A DNA stretch of 64,000 nt from Winogradskya consettensis. GTDB taxonomy: Bacteria; Actinomycetota; Actinomycetes; Mycobacteriales; Micromonosporaceae. Shown one piece after another: positions 40,297-48,702 of this stretch; position 1 is the stretch's first letter; every line of letters begins with the position of its first letter. Under the pieces are notes generated by a model. The model searched no databases and had not been told where the DNA came from. It was given only the letters and a program-made list of their open reading frames with translations. The position numbers and the translations under genes were made by a program. The stretch spans positions 1-64,000 of the forward strand of contig NZ_BOQP01000034.1 in NCBI RefSeq assembly GCF_018332715.1, in the 5' to 3' direction.

Positions 40297-41385
40297 GTGC
40301 CTGACGTTAGTGCTGATTCCCCCGCGACCGCATCCGCAGTGCATGCCAGTTCGCTGGAGGCGTACACGACGCTACGCCTCGGTGGCAAGGCGGGCGCGGT
40401 GACGGTCGCGTCCGAACCGGACGAAGCGGTTGCAACGGTACGCTCCGCGGCTCGCCGGGGTGAACCGGTCCTGGTCCTCGCCGGTGGCAGCAACGTGGTC
40501 ATCGGTGACGACGGCTTCCCGGGCACGGTGCTCCTCCTGCGTACGCGTGGGGTGAAGATCGTCAAGCGGGACTCACGCGGTGTCCTGGTGCGGGTGGCCG
40601 CCGGCGAGCCGTGGGACGAGTTCGTGGCCACGACCCTCGGGGACGGGCTCGCCGGGCTCGAGGCGCTGTCCGGCATCCCGGGCTCCGCGGGTGCGACCCC
40701 GATCCAGAACGTCGGCGCGTACGGCACGGAGGTCGCCCGGACCATCGAGGCGGTGCACGTGTACGACAGGGAAGCCGACGAGGTCAAGGAGTTGTCGCTG
40801 CCCGAGTGCGGCTTCGCGTACAGGTCCAGCGTCTTCAAGAACAACGACCGTTGGCTGGTCCTGGAGGTCGACTTCCGGCTCGACGATGCCACGGTCTCAG
40901 CGCCTGTCCGGTACGCCGAACTCGCGCGGCAGCTCGGAGTGGAGATCGGGGAGCGGGTGGGTGCTGATCGCGTACGCGAAACGGTCCTGAAGTTGCGTGC
41001 CAGTAAAGGCATGGTCCTGGATCCCGAAGATCTCGACACGCGTTCCGTGGGTTCGTTCTTCACCAACCCGGTCCTTTCCGCGCAACAGTGGGCCGAGGTG
41101 CAGGATCGGCTGGTCGATGCCGGTGAGCCGCCGAGCTGGCCGGCGCCGAACGGCACGGTCAAGGTCCCGGCCGCCTGGCTGATCGAGAAGGCGGGCTTCG
41201 CCAAGGGGTACGCCGGACGTGACGGCGTGGCCATCTCCTCGAAGCACACCCTTGCGCTCACCCATCGCGGTGGCGGCTCCACGGAGGCGCTGCTCGATCT
41301 GGCCCGGGAGATCCGCGACGGGGTCCGGGACCGGTTCGGGGTCGTGCTGCACCCCGAACCCGTCCTGGTGAACTGCGCTCTATAG
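40297..41385 (+). CDS. murB: UDP-N-acetylenolpyruvoylglucosamine reductase MurB
   Basis: 362 residues from GTG 40297. FAD-binding type: SLEAYTTLRLGGKAGAV, VLVLAGGSNVVIGDDGFPG, LEALSGIPGSAGATPIQNVG, and the type I loop AYRSSVFKN, with catalytic Ser in TRSVGSFFTNPV and C-terminal Glu in HPEPVLV. It reduces UDP-GlcNAc-enolpyruvate to UDP-MurNAc in peptidoglycan synthesis. Stands apart from the mur cluster, as in other actinobacteria. Overlaps the chitinase gene end by 6 bp. Confidence 0.95.
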   Translation: MPDVSADSPATASAVHASSLEAYTTLRLGGKAGAVTVASEPDEAVATVRSAARRGEPVLVLAGGSNVVIGDDGFPGTVLLLRTRGVKIVKRDSRGVLVRVAAGEPWDEFVATTLGDGLAGLEALSGIPGSAGATPIQNVGAYGTEVARTIEAVHVYDREADEVKELSLPECGFAYRSSVFKNNDRWLVLEVDFRLDDATVSAPVRYAELARQLGVEIGERVGADRVRETVLKLRASKGMVLDPEDLDTRSVGSFFTNPVLSAQQWAEVQDRLVDAGEPPSWPAPNGTVKVPAAWLIEKAGFAKGYAGRDGVAISSKHTLALTHRGGGSTEALLDLAREIRDGVRDRFGVVLHPEPVLVNCAL

Positions 41386-42675
41386 CGGGAGCCAGAGCGC
41401 GAGCACGTTCGGCGGCTCCCAGCTCACGATCGAGGTGTGCGCCTGCCGGCACTGGTAGCGCTTACCGCCGTAGGTCACGATCTGCCCGACCGTGTACGCG
41501 GTGTTGGGCGTCCACGCCGTCCCGGTGGGCGGGCTGGTCGTGGGCGGGGTCGTCGGCTTGCTCGTCGGCGGGGTGCTGGGCGGGGTTGAACTGGGCGTGC
41601 TCGGCGGCGTGCTCGGCGGCGCTGTCGTCGAGCCGCCGGACGTGAAGCTCTGCATGATCTGGCTGAACTGCCAGGTGCTCTGAGCGATCCCGGAGCAGTT
41701 GTCGGCCGCCGCGCCACCCGGGCACCCGCCGTTGTCGCGTTGCAGCGCCCAGAAGGACAGCGCCGCGATGCCCTGGGTCTTCGCCCAGGTGGTGACGGTC
41801 TGCGCGTTGGCGATGGTGAACGTCTCGGCCGGCCCGAAGTCGTCCACGCCGATCATCTCGATGATGCCGACCATCGCCCACAGCTGGGCCGTGGTCTTGG
41901 CCGGGTAGAGCGTACGCAGCTGCGTCACCAGCCCGTTGGCGGAGCTGATCGTGTCACTGGCCATGTTGTGCGCGGCGTTGTCGTAGTAGTCGAACGTCAT
42001 CATGTTGACGATGTCGACCTTGGCGTTGTTGGCCACCGCGTTCTGCAGCACCGCGAGCCCGTTCGCCTCGAGCCCGTGCGTGGTGGTCGGCAGGGTGTAA
42101 CTGAACTCGACCAGCCGCCCGTTCGCGGCTGCCCAGTCCTGCACCTTCTTGATCGCCTTGTTGCGCCGGTCGATGCCGTCGCTGCGGGTCAGCGAGTTGT
42201 CCTCGATGTCGAGGTCGATCCGGGTCACGTCGTACGTCGTGACCATCTTCTCGAACTGCGCGGCGATCGAGTCGACGCTGGTGCAGCTGTCGGCGATCTC
42301 GGTGCCGGTGTTGTCGGCTGCGTACCCGCCGAACGACGGGATGACGTCGCCGCCGCGCGCCCGGATGGCGCTGATATCGGAGCCGAACGTCGAACTGGCG
42401 ACGGGCATCGACGTGTCGCCGTTCCAGTACGCGGTGCACGAGCCCACCGTGGCCGTCTGTACGAAGGCCATGGTCAGGAACTTGTTGCCGGACTGCTGGG
42501 ACAGCGTGTTCAGGCTGTCGCCGTTGTACGCCTCGAAGTACGGGGCGAACACGTGCTGGGGGATGCGCGAGGCGGTCGCCGCCTGGGCGTCGGGGGAGGT
42601 GAGGGTGACGAATCCGGTCACCCCGGCGGTTACCGCGAGGGTGACGGCCAGGGTGGCGAGACGGGATCGGCGCAT
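41380..42675 (-). CDS. secreted GH18 chitinase with CBM5/12
   Basis: 431 residues. Sec signal peptide (RLATLAVTLAVTAGVTGFVT, cleavage near AQA). GH18 domain at about 40-320: HVFAPYFEAYNGD, IPSFGGYAADNTGTE, and the catalytic DxxDxDxE as RIDLDIED (Glu about 158), with MMTFDYY. A Thr/Pro/Ser linker follows (about 325-380), then a chitin-binding CBM5/12 with AWTPNTAYTVGQIVTYGGK, YQCRQAHTS and WEPPNVLALW. It degrades chitin outside the cell, in the style of Streptomyces chitinases. Confidence 0.92.
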   Translation of the reverse strand: MRRSRLATLAVTLAVTAGVTGFVTLTSPDAQAATASRIPQHVFAPYFEAYNGDSLNTLSQQSGNKFLTMAFVQTATVGSCTAYWNGDTSMPVASSTFGSDISAIRARGGDVIPSFGGYAADNTGTEIADSCTSVDSIAAQFEKMVTTYDVTRIDLDIEDNSLTRSDGIDRRNKAIKKVQDWAAANGRLVEFSYTLPTTTHGLEANGLAVLQNAVANNAKVDIVNMMTFDYYDNAAHNMASDTISSANGLVTQLRTLYPAKTTAQLWAMVGIIEMIGVDDFGPAETFTIANAQTVTTWAKTQGIAALSFWALQRDNGGCPGGAAADNCSGIAQSTWQFSQIMQSFTSGGSTTAPPSTPPSTPSSTPPSTPPTSKPTTPPTTSPPTGTAWTPNTAYTVGQIVTYGGKRYQCRQAHTSIVSWEPPNVLALWLPL

Positions 42676-42687
42676 GGGGACTCTCCG

Positions 42688-42736
42688 GGGCGCGAGCGAT
42701 CGTTAATAAAACTAACTAAGAGAACCGCTCGCGCCC
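42688..42736. promoter_or_regulatory. inverted repeat around an AT-rich core upstream of the chitinase gene
   Basis: GGGCGCGAGCG (42688-42698) and CGCTCGCGCCC (42726-42736) are exact inverse complements flanking a 27-bp AT-rich core (contains TTAATAAAACTAACTAA). It lies 13-61 bp before the chitinase ATG. Probably the control site of this secreted enzyme: operator, or an RNA hairpin if transcription starts above it. Confidence 0.5.
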
Positions 42737-42761
42737 GGATATGTCAATGCATCGATCTGAT

Positions 42762-43259
42762 TCAGCGGTAGCCGAACACCTGAGCCCAGTAGTAGGTGCC
42801 GTCCACCGCACGCTGCACACCCGCCCCGAACGACCGGGCATCGCAGTTCAGGATGTTCTCGCGGTGCGGCGGGCTCGCCATCCAGGACGCCACGACCCGG
42901 TCCGGGCTGAGGTACCCCCAGGCGATGTTCTCTGCCGCGGGGGCCTCGTAGCCGATGGCCTTCGAACGGGTCTCGAACGTCGATCCACGCCAGCCCCGAT
43001 GGCTGAAGTCGCCGGTCGCCGCCATGTAGTGGGCCTGGCGGACCGAGGCGATCATCAACTCCGGATCAACGCTCAACGGTTGGCATCCGCCGATCGCGCG
43101 CTGCTCGTTCGTACGATCCACCACCTGCGCCATCAGCAGTTGCTCGGTGGTCGGTTGGGCATCCGGATTGATCGCGGCCCGCGCGGGTGCTGCGGTGGCA
43201 GCGAGGATTGCGGCCGGCACGGCCGCGGCAAGGGTGATGCGGCGTACGAGGTCGAACAC
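42762..43259 (-). CDS. secreted CAP (SCP/PR-1) domain protein
   Basis: 165 residues from GTG 43259 (SD GGGAGG, 8 nt). Signal peptide LAAAVPAAILAATAAPARA. CAP domain: VVDRTNEQRAIGGCQPLSVD, HYMAATGDFSHRGW, EAPAAENIAWGYLSPDRVV, SWMASPPHRENILNCDARSF. Bacterial CAP proteins are extracellular and mostly of unknown activity. Monocistronic. Confidence 0.9.
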   Translation of the reverse strand: MFDLVRRITLAAAVPAAILAATAAPARAAINPDAQPTTEQLLMAQVVDRTNEQRAIGGCQPLSVDPELMIASVRQAHYMAATGDFSHRGWRGSTFETRSKAIGYEAPAAENIAWGYLSPDRVVASWMASPPHRENILNCDARSFGAGVQRAVDGTYYWAQVFGYR

Positions 43260-43378
43260 GGTACTTGCCTCCCGGTCCAAGGCCGGGTCCCTGTTCGCCC
43301 GGCAAACGTATCGGACCTGGCTTTCCGGCTGTCCGTCCCTTCTTTCATTGTTTCCGGCGGTACGGCAGGGTTGCTGTG

Positions 43379-44071
43379 TCAGTCTGTGGGGATGGTCAGG
43401 GGTAGGCGGATCTGTGCCCCGGCGCCCGTCTCGGGCTCGTAGGTCAGTTCGACCGTTCCGCCGTGCGCCGCCGCGATCGCCTCGGCGAGCAGGATCCACA
43501 GCGCGGTGCTGCGTCGCCGGTGCGGCGGCTCCGGATCGGCGAGCATCCCGGACATCAGGCTCTCGTCGGTGAGCTCCTCCGAGCGCTGCGCGGTGACCGT
43601 GACCGCCCAGCCGCCGGCTTCCGATACCGCGCTGACCGCGGCGCAGCGGTCATTGGCCCCGCTGGCCACCGTCCCGACCACGGCGTAGAACAGGTCGCGC
43701 AGCAGGGGCGCGTCGGCCTTGATCGTCGGTCCGGCGGTGGCCTCGACCGTGGCGGCGGTGTACGGCTCCCCGCTCGCCAGCAGGTCCGCGGCCTCCCGGA
43801 TCAGCGCCCCGAGGTCGATGTCCGTGGGCCGCAGCTCCAGATCGCCGCTGTGCAGCCGGCTGACCACCATCAGATCCTGGGCCAGGGCGAGCATCCGGTC
43901 GGTGTTACGGCGTACGGCGGCCAGCGCGATCGAGCGCTCGATCGGCGCCAGATCGTCCGTGTCCAGGCTCTCGGTGAACGAGGCGATCGTCGTCAGCGGC
44001 GTACGCAGCTCGTGGGAGATCACCGCGAGGAAGCGAGCCTGCAGCGCGAAGGTGTTCGTGGGGGTTCGCAC
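43379..44071 (-). CDS. sensor histidine kinase with degenerate ATPase domain
   Basis: 230 residues from GTG 44071. The dimerisation/phosphoacceptor part is intact: FLAVISHELRTPLTTIASF (His20) and NTDRMLALAQDLMVVSRL. There is no sensor or membrane part. In the ATP-binding part the N-box Asn is missing (LLRDLFYAVVGTVASGAN) and no DxGxG or GxGLG motif is found; only the end HGGTVELTYEP and GAGAQIRLPL is regular. It may be a phosphatase or a scaffold rather than an active kinase. Divergent from the response regulator, 183 bp apart. Confidence 0.72.
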   Translation of the reverse strand: MRTPTNTFALQARFLAVISHELRTPLTTIASFTESLDTDDLAPIERSIALAAVRRNTDRMLALAQDLMVVSRLHSGDLELRPTDIDLGALIREAADLLASGEPYTAATVEATAGPTIKADAPLLRDLFYAVVGTVASGANDRCAAVSAVSEAGGWAVTVTAQRSEELTDESLMSGMLADPEPPHRRRSTALWILLAEAIAAAHGGTVELTYEPETGAGAQIRLPLTIPTD

Positions 44072-44254
44072 GCTGAACTATAACTTTCCGTATATGAACA
44101 GACACGTAACGCTATCGTGGGTTTTGGACATTTCATCTTCGTCACCCGCGGCTGCGGGGGGCGTGAGCAAGACGCTGACCCGCGACCGAGGGCGTGCCGC
44201 CCGGGCGGGCAGCCGCGTCAGGCGACGCGGGCGAAGGGTGTGGTGGTGAGCTCA

Positions 44255-44953
44255 ATGAGCAGGTTGCTCGTGGTCGAGGATGACCCGGACATCGCACTGG
44301 CCCTGCGGTTGCTCTTCAGCCGGGCGGGCTACGAGGTGGCCCACGCCGGCGATGGGCGAACCGGACTCAAGGAGGCGTACGCCGAGCATCCCGACCTGGT
44401 CGTGCTCGACGTCGGCCTGCCCGAGATGGACGGCTGGCAGGTGCTCGAGCGGTTGCGGGACGTCTCCGACGTGCCGGTGCTCGTCCTCACCGCCCACGGA
44501 CAGGAAGCCGAGAAGGTCCGCGGCCTGCGCGGCGGGGCCGACGACTACCTGACCAAACCGTTCGCCAACAACGAACTGCTGGCCCGGGTGGAGGCGCTGC
44601 TCCGGCGTTCGTCCGGCGGGCAGAACAGCTGGGCCAGCCAGATCTACGACGACGGTCTGGTCCATCTAGACCCGACGAAACGCCGGGTCTACGTCAAGGG
44701 TGACGAGAAACGCCTCACCCCGACCGAGTTCCGGCTGCTGAACGCGCTGGTCCGGCATGCCGGGGCGGTGCTCAGCCCCAACCAGCTGCTGACCCAGGCG
44801 TGGGACGACCCGACGGGCATCGGTCAGGAACGCGTCAAGTTCGCGGTACTGCGGCTGCGGCGAAAGCTCGGCTGGTCGGATCCCGAGGAGTCCCCGATCG
44901 AGTCCGTACGCGGATTCGGTTACCGCTACCGCCGGTCCGGCGGAGACGCCTGA
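44255..44953 (+). CDS. OmpR-family two-component response regulator
   Basis: 232 residues from ATG 44255 (GTG 44246 possible). Receiver: LLVVEDDPDIALAL, phospho-acceptor Asp52 in LVVLDVGLPEMDG, Thr in VLTAHG, Lys in YLTKPFANN. Winged helix: LTPTEFRLLNALVRHAG and ESVRGFGYRYR. It pairs by position with the divergent kinase-like gene, and lies 79 bp before cheA, so it could also control the che operon. Confidence 0.92.
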   Translation: MSRLLVVEDDPDIALALRLLFSRAGYEVAHAGDGRTGLKEAYAEHPDLVVLDVGLPEMDGWQVLERLRDVSDVPVLVLTAHGQEAEKVRGLRGGADDYLTKPFANNELLARVEALLRRSSGGQNSWASQIYDDGLVHLDPTKRRVYVKGDEKRLTPTEFRLLNALVRHAGAVLSPNQLLTQAWDDPTGIGQERVKFAVLRLRRKLGWSDPEESPIESVRGFGYRYRRSGGDA

Positions 44954-45032
44954 GCGGTAGCCGCCCGGGTGTCCTCAGGTGGAGCTCTCGCAGGTCGATG
45001 AGGGCATTGGGAAACGAGCAGGAGGTAGGGCG

Positions 45033-47375
45033 TTGGAAGACCTTGGCGAGATCGTCGGCGAATTCCTCATGGAGAGCCACGAGAACCTGGACCAGATCGA
45101 CCGGGACCTCGTGGCACTGGAGCAGGAACCCGGATCGCGTGACTTGATCTCCCGTATCTTCCGGGCGATCCATACGATCAAAGGCACGAGCGGCTTTCTG
45201 GCCTTCGGCCGGCTGGAGACGCTGGCACACGCGGGCGAGTCGCTGCTGTCCAGGCTGCGCGACGGTGTTCAGCCGGTAACGCCGACCACGATCACCACGC
45301 TGCTGGCGACGATCGACGGCGTCCGTAACCTCCTGGAAGCCATCGAGCAGAACAACTCCGAAGAGGGAGTTGACGTCGAGAGCATCATCACCGCGGTCCA
45401 CGCGCAGATGGCTGCCCCGACCTCGGATGCGCCGGCAGCACCGGCCACGCCGGCCGCGGAGGCCGACAAACCTGAACCGCTGCAGGAGGTGCCTGCCCGT
45501 CCGGCGCCCGAGCCGGTCGAGGATCAGCGCCGCCCGCTGGGCGAGATGCTCGTCGAATCCGGCGCGGCCGAGCCCGCCGACGTCGGCTCCGCACTGCAGT
45601 CCCAGCTGGAGGGTGACGAGCGCAAGCTCGGCACGATCCTGCTGGAGGAGGGCAAGGCGCAGCCCGCCGCGGTCTCCGAGGCCCTGCAGAACCAGGCCCC
45701 GAAGCGCAGCGTCGCCGACAGTGCGATCCGGGTCGACGTCGACCTGCTCGACACCCTGATGAACATGGTCGGCGAGCTGGTCCTCGCGCGTAACCAGCTC
45801 GTTCGCGGCGTCATGGAGACCGGTGACTCCGGTCTGGTCCGCAGCGCCCAGCGGCTCGGCATGATCACCTCTGAACTCCAAGAGGGCATCATGAAGACCC
45901 GGATGCAGCCGATCGAGCACATCTGGTCCAAGCTGCCCCGGGTCATCCGGGACCTCAGCCAGTCGCTCGGCAAGAAGGTCGAGCTGGTGATGGAGGGCAA
46001 GGAGACCGAGCTCGACCGCTCCCTGCTCGAAGCGGTCAAGGACCCGCTGACCCACCTCGTACGCAACGCCGTCGACCACGGTATCGAGGAGGAGGCCCGG
46101 CGCATCGCCGCCGGTAAGAGTCCTGAGGGGACGTTGACGCTCCGGGCGTACCACGAGGGTGGGCACGTCGCCGTTGAAGTTGCCGACGACGGTGCCGGCA
46201 TGGACGTCAACCGGATCGCCGAGAAAGCTGTCGAGAAGGGTCTGCTCCGCGCGGAGCAGGTGCCCGGCATGGACAAGCGCGAGATCATGGCGATGGTCTT
46301 CCAGCCCGGCTTCTCCACCGCCGCCAAGGTGACCAACGTGTCCGGCCGCGGCGTCGGCATGGACGTCGTCAAGACCAACATCGAGCGGATCGGCGGCGCG
46401 GTCAGCGTCGACTCGACCCTGGGTGAAGGCACGGTCTGGCGGCTCAACATCCCGCTGACCCTGGCCATCGTGCAGGCGCTCACGGTCGACTGCGGCGAGC
46501 AACGGTACGTCATCCCGCAGATCGCCGTGCTGGAGCTGGTCTACATCGACGGCAACTCCACGAAGGTCGAGTACGCGTCCGGCGCGCCCGTCTACCGCCT
46601 GCGCGGCAAGCTGCTCCCGCTGGTCCGCCTGGACCGCACGCTGGGCCTCGAGGTCGGCGGTGACAAGGGCGTCTACATCATGGTCCTGCAGGCGGACGGG
46701 CGGCGTTTCGGCCTGGTCGTCGACCGCGTCCTCAACACCGAGGAAGTCGTGGTCAAGGCGCTCAACAGCCGCTTCAAGGACATCGGGCTCTACTCCGGCG
46801 CCACGATCCTCGGCGACGGCAAGGTCGGCTTGATCCTCGACGTGTCGCAGCTCGCCCGCCGCTCGCACCTCACGGCCGAAGGCGACCGCGAGAACACGCT
46901 CGGCACCTCCCGCGCCACGGCCGGGGCCACCAACGGGGAGCGTCTGCTCATCACCGCGGTCGGCGAACGCCGGGTCGCGATCCCGCTCGACACGGTCACG
47001 CGGCTCGAGGAGTTCCCGCGCAGCCGGATCGAGCAGGCCGGTTCCCGCGAGGTCGTGCAGTACCGCGGCCAGATCCTGCCGCTCATGCGGTTGTCGCATG
47101 TGCTCGGGGCGTACAGCGACGCGGAAGAGGGCGACACCGTGTCGGTGGTCGTCTACAGCGAGGGAGGCCGCAGCGTGGCGCTGGTCGTGGACCGGATCGT
47201 CGACATCGCCGAGAATTCCACCACGGCGCGACGCGACGTGGAGGAGGACGGCCTGGTCGGCACCGCGGTCATCCAGCAACGGGTGACCGAGCTGCTGGAC
47301 GTGCGCCGCGCGATCCTCGCCGCGGACCCGAACTTCTACCGCGAGATGACCGCCGACGAACTGGTGGAGGCCTGA
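45033..47375 (+). CDS. cheA: chemotaxis histidine kinase CheA with two CheW-like domains
   Basis: 780 residues from TTG 45033 (SD AGGAGGT, 6 nt). HPt domain with FRAIHTIKGTSGFL (phospho-His47). Linker with a roughly 55-residue module LGEMLVESGAAEPADVGSAL (about 168-222). Dimer helix RVDVDLLDTLMNMVGELVLA (about 238). ATPase with HLVRNAVDHGIEEEA, DDGAGMD, and SGRGVGMDVVKTNI. CheW-like domain 1 at about 487-619 and domain 2 at about 634-769. It phosphorylates CheY and CheB on receptor signals. First gene of the che operon. Confidence 0.95.
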   Translation: MEDLGEIVGEFLMESHENLDQIDRDLVALEQEPGSRDLISRIFRAIHTIKGTSGFLAFGRLETLAHAGESLLSRLRDGVQPVTPTTITTLLATIDGVRNLLEAIEQNNSEEGVDVESIITAVHAQMAAPTSDAPAAPATPAAEADKPEPLQEVPARPAPEPVEDQRRPLGEMLVESGAAEPADVGSALQSQLEGDERKLGTILLEEGKAQPAAVSEALQNQAPKRSVADSAIRVDVDLLDTLMNMVGELVLARNQLVRGVMETGDSGLVRSAQRLGMITSELQEGIMKTRMQPIEHIWSKLPRVIRDLSQSLGKKVELVMEGKETELDRSLLEAVKDPLTHLVRNAVDHGIEEEARRIAAGKSPEGTLTLRAYHEGGHVAVEVADDGAGMDVNRIAEKAVEKGLLRAEQVPGMDKREIMAMVFQPGFSTAAKVTNVSGRGVGMDVVKTNIERIGGAVSVDSTLGEGTVWRLNIPLTLAIVQALTVDCGEQRYVIPQIAVLELVYIDGNSTKVEYASGAPVYRLRGKLLPLVRLDRTLGLEVGGDKGVYIMVLQADGRRFGLVVDRVLNTEEVVVKALNSRFKDIGLYSGATILGDGKVGLILDVSQLARRSHLTAEGDRENTLGTSRATAGATNGERLLITAVGERRVAIPLDTVTRLEEFPRSRIEQAGSREVVQYRGQILPLMRLSHVLGAYSDAEEGDTVSVVVYSEGGRSVALVVDRIVDIAENSTTARRDVEEDGLVGTAVIQQRVTELLDVRRAILAADPNFYREMTADELVEA

Positions 47376-47376
47376 G

Positions 47377-47814
47377 ATGGCGAGCCGTCAGTTCGCCACC
47401 TTCGAGGTGGCCGAGCAGCTCTTCGGAGTCGAGGTCGACACGGTCCAGGAGGTGCTCTCCTACAGCGAGTACACCCCGGTGCCGCTCGCACCGCCGGCCG
47501 TCGGCGGGCTGTTCAACCTGCGCGGTCAGGTGATCGCGGCGGTGGACCTGCGGGTGCAGCTGGGCCTGCCCCGGCAGACCCTGGCCGGCCCGAAGATGAA
47601 CGTGATCCTGCGGGGCGACGGCGAGCCGGTCAGCCTGCTCGTCGACCGCATCGGCGAGGTCGTCGACCTGGACGACGACGCGTTCGAGCCGCCGCCGGAC
47701 ACGCTCAGCGGGCACACCCGGGAGCTCGTCGTGGGCACGTTCAAGCTCGACGGGCGGCTGATGCTGGCCCTTGACGTGACCCAGGCTGTCGATACGTATC
47801 GAGCCACCACCTGA
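47377..47814 (+). CDS. cheW: chemotaxis adaptor CheW
   Basis: 145 residues, a single CheW domain: FATFEVAEQLFGVEVDTVQE, PLAPPAVGGLFNLRGQVIAA, DLRVQLGLP, SLLVDRIGEVVDLDDD, and VVGTFKLDGRLMLALDV. It links receptors to CheA. It starts 1 bp after the cheA stop and overlaps the next ATG. Confidence 0.95.
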   Translation: MASRQFATFEVAEQLFGVEVDTVQEVLSYSEYTPVPLAPPAVGGLFNLRGQVIAAVDLRVQLGLPRQTLAGPKMNVILRGDGEPVSLLVDRIGEVVDLDDDAFEPPPDTLSGHTRELVVGTFKLDGRLMLALDVTQAVDTYRATT

Positions 47815-48686
47815 TGTACAGCCTCGTCAGTGCCCCCGTTCTCGGCTTCGACCTGACCCGCCTCAAGGGCGGATCGGCGACCGCCGAGGTGCTGTTGCGC
47901 GCCCTGCGCCTCAGCCTCGGGGACCTGCCGATCCTCGCCGAGCGGTTGCCGGACGAGGGCGTACGCGGGCCGCTCTGGGTCGAGGTGGAGGGCGCGGCAC
48001 GCAAGCTGCCGTCGCTGAAGGGGATGAAGGCCGACGACCCGGCGAGTTCGCTCGCCCTGGTCGAACGCGCCCCGATCGGCTCGGTGGACTCGCTGCTCAC
48101 CTGCCTCCGGTACGACGTGATGGCCTGGACCTGGGAGGGCAGCGGCCGCGACGCCAAGCAGTCGGAGCAGGCCGCCGCGGCGACCGCGCTGCTGTGCGAC
48201 GCCGCGGTCGCCAGCTACCTGCGTGAGGTGCTGGACGACTCGACGCGGCGGATGCTCGGGGCCGGCTGGGTGTCAGCGGTGCGCAAACTGCCGGTCGGCA
48301 AGCCGATCGACCTGGGACCGCACCACTACGCGGTATCGGCGCTGCTCGACCGGCTCCGGTCGATCACGCCGAGGGACCTGGCCCGGCTCGGGCAGTCGGC
48401 GGAGGACTCGCGCAAGAGCGCCGGAGGGTGGTCGCCGGCGGTGCACTCGGCGTCGTGGGCGGCGTACCTGTCGGATCGCGTCCGCACCGCCGCGGCAGCG
48501 CAGATGCTCCTCGTGCAAGCGATCGACACCGCCGCCATTCCGCTCGCGGAGCGGGCGGGCGGCGTCTGGAACATGCTCAGCGGCGCTGTCCAGGCCCTGG
48601 TCGTGCGCGACCTGCTGGACACCGCAACCGCCCACCGGCTGCTGGCCCCGGTGATCGCGGCGCTCGGCCCGGCCTGGCTCGGATGA
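47814..48686 (+). CDS. unknown protein inside the che operon (between cheW and cheB)
   Basis: 290 residues; the ATG overlaps the cheW stop and the stop is 16 bp before cheB. Mostly alpha-helical with an N-terminal MYSLVSAPVLGFDLTRLKGG, a Trp-rich patch MAWTWEGSGRD (about 103-113), GAGWVSAVRKLPVGKP, HHYAVSALLDRLRSITP, and a C-terminal Ala/Leu-rich part. No membrane helix or signal peptide. I cannot match it to CheC, CheD, CheZ, CheV or any Pfam chemotaxis family. Position and coupling say it is part of the chemotaxis or motor-control machinery. Confidence 0.8.
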   Translation: MYSLVSAPVLGFDLTRLKGGSATAEVLLRALRLSLGDLPILAERLPDEGVRGPLWVEVEGAARKLPSLKGMKADDPASSLALVERAPIGSVDSLLTCLRYDVMAWTWEGSGRDAKQSEQAAAATALLCDAAVASYLREVLDDSTRRMLGAGWVSAVRKLPVGKPIDLGPHHYAVSALLDRLRSITPRDLARLGQSAEDSRKSAGGWSPAVHSASWAAYLSDRVRTAAAAQMLLVQAIDTAAIPLAERAGGVWNMLSGAVQALVVRDLLDTATAHRLLAPVIAALGPAWLG

Positions 48687-48702
48687 GGGACGGAGGGTAT
48701 CG

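Noticed and set aside
44835..47279. 814-residue minus-strand open frame opposite cheA
   Set aside because: Antisense shadow typical of high-GC coding DNA; cheA is clear on the plus strand.
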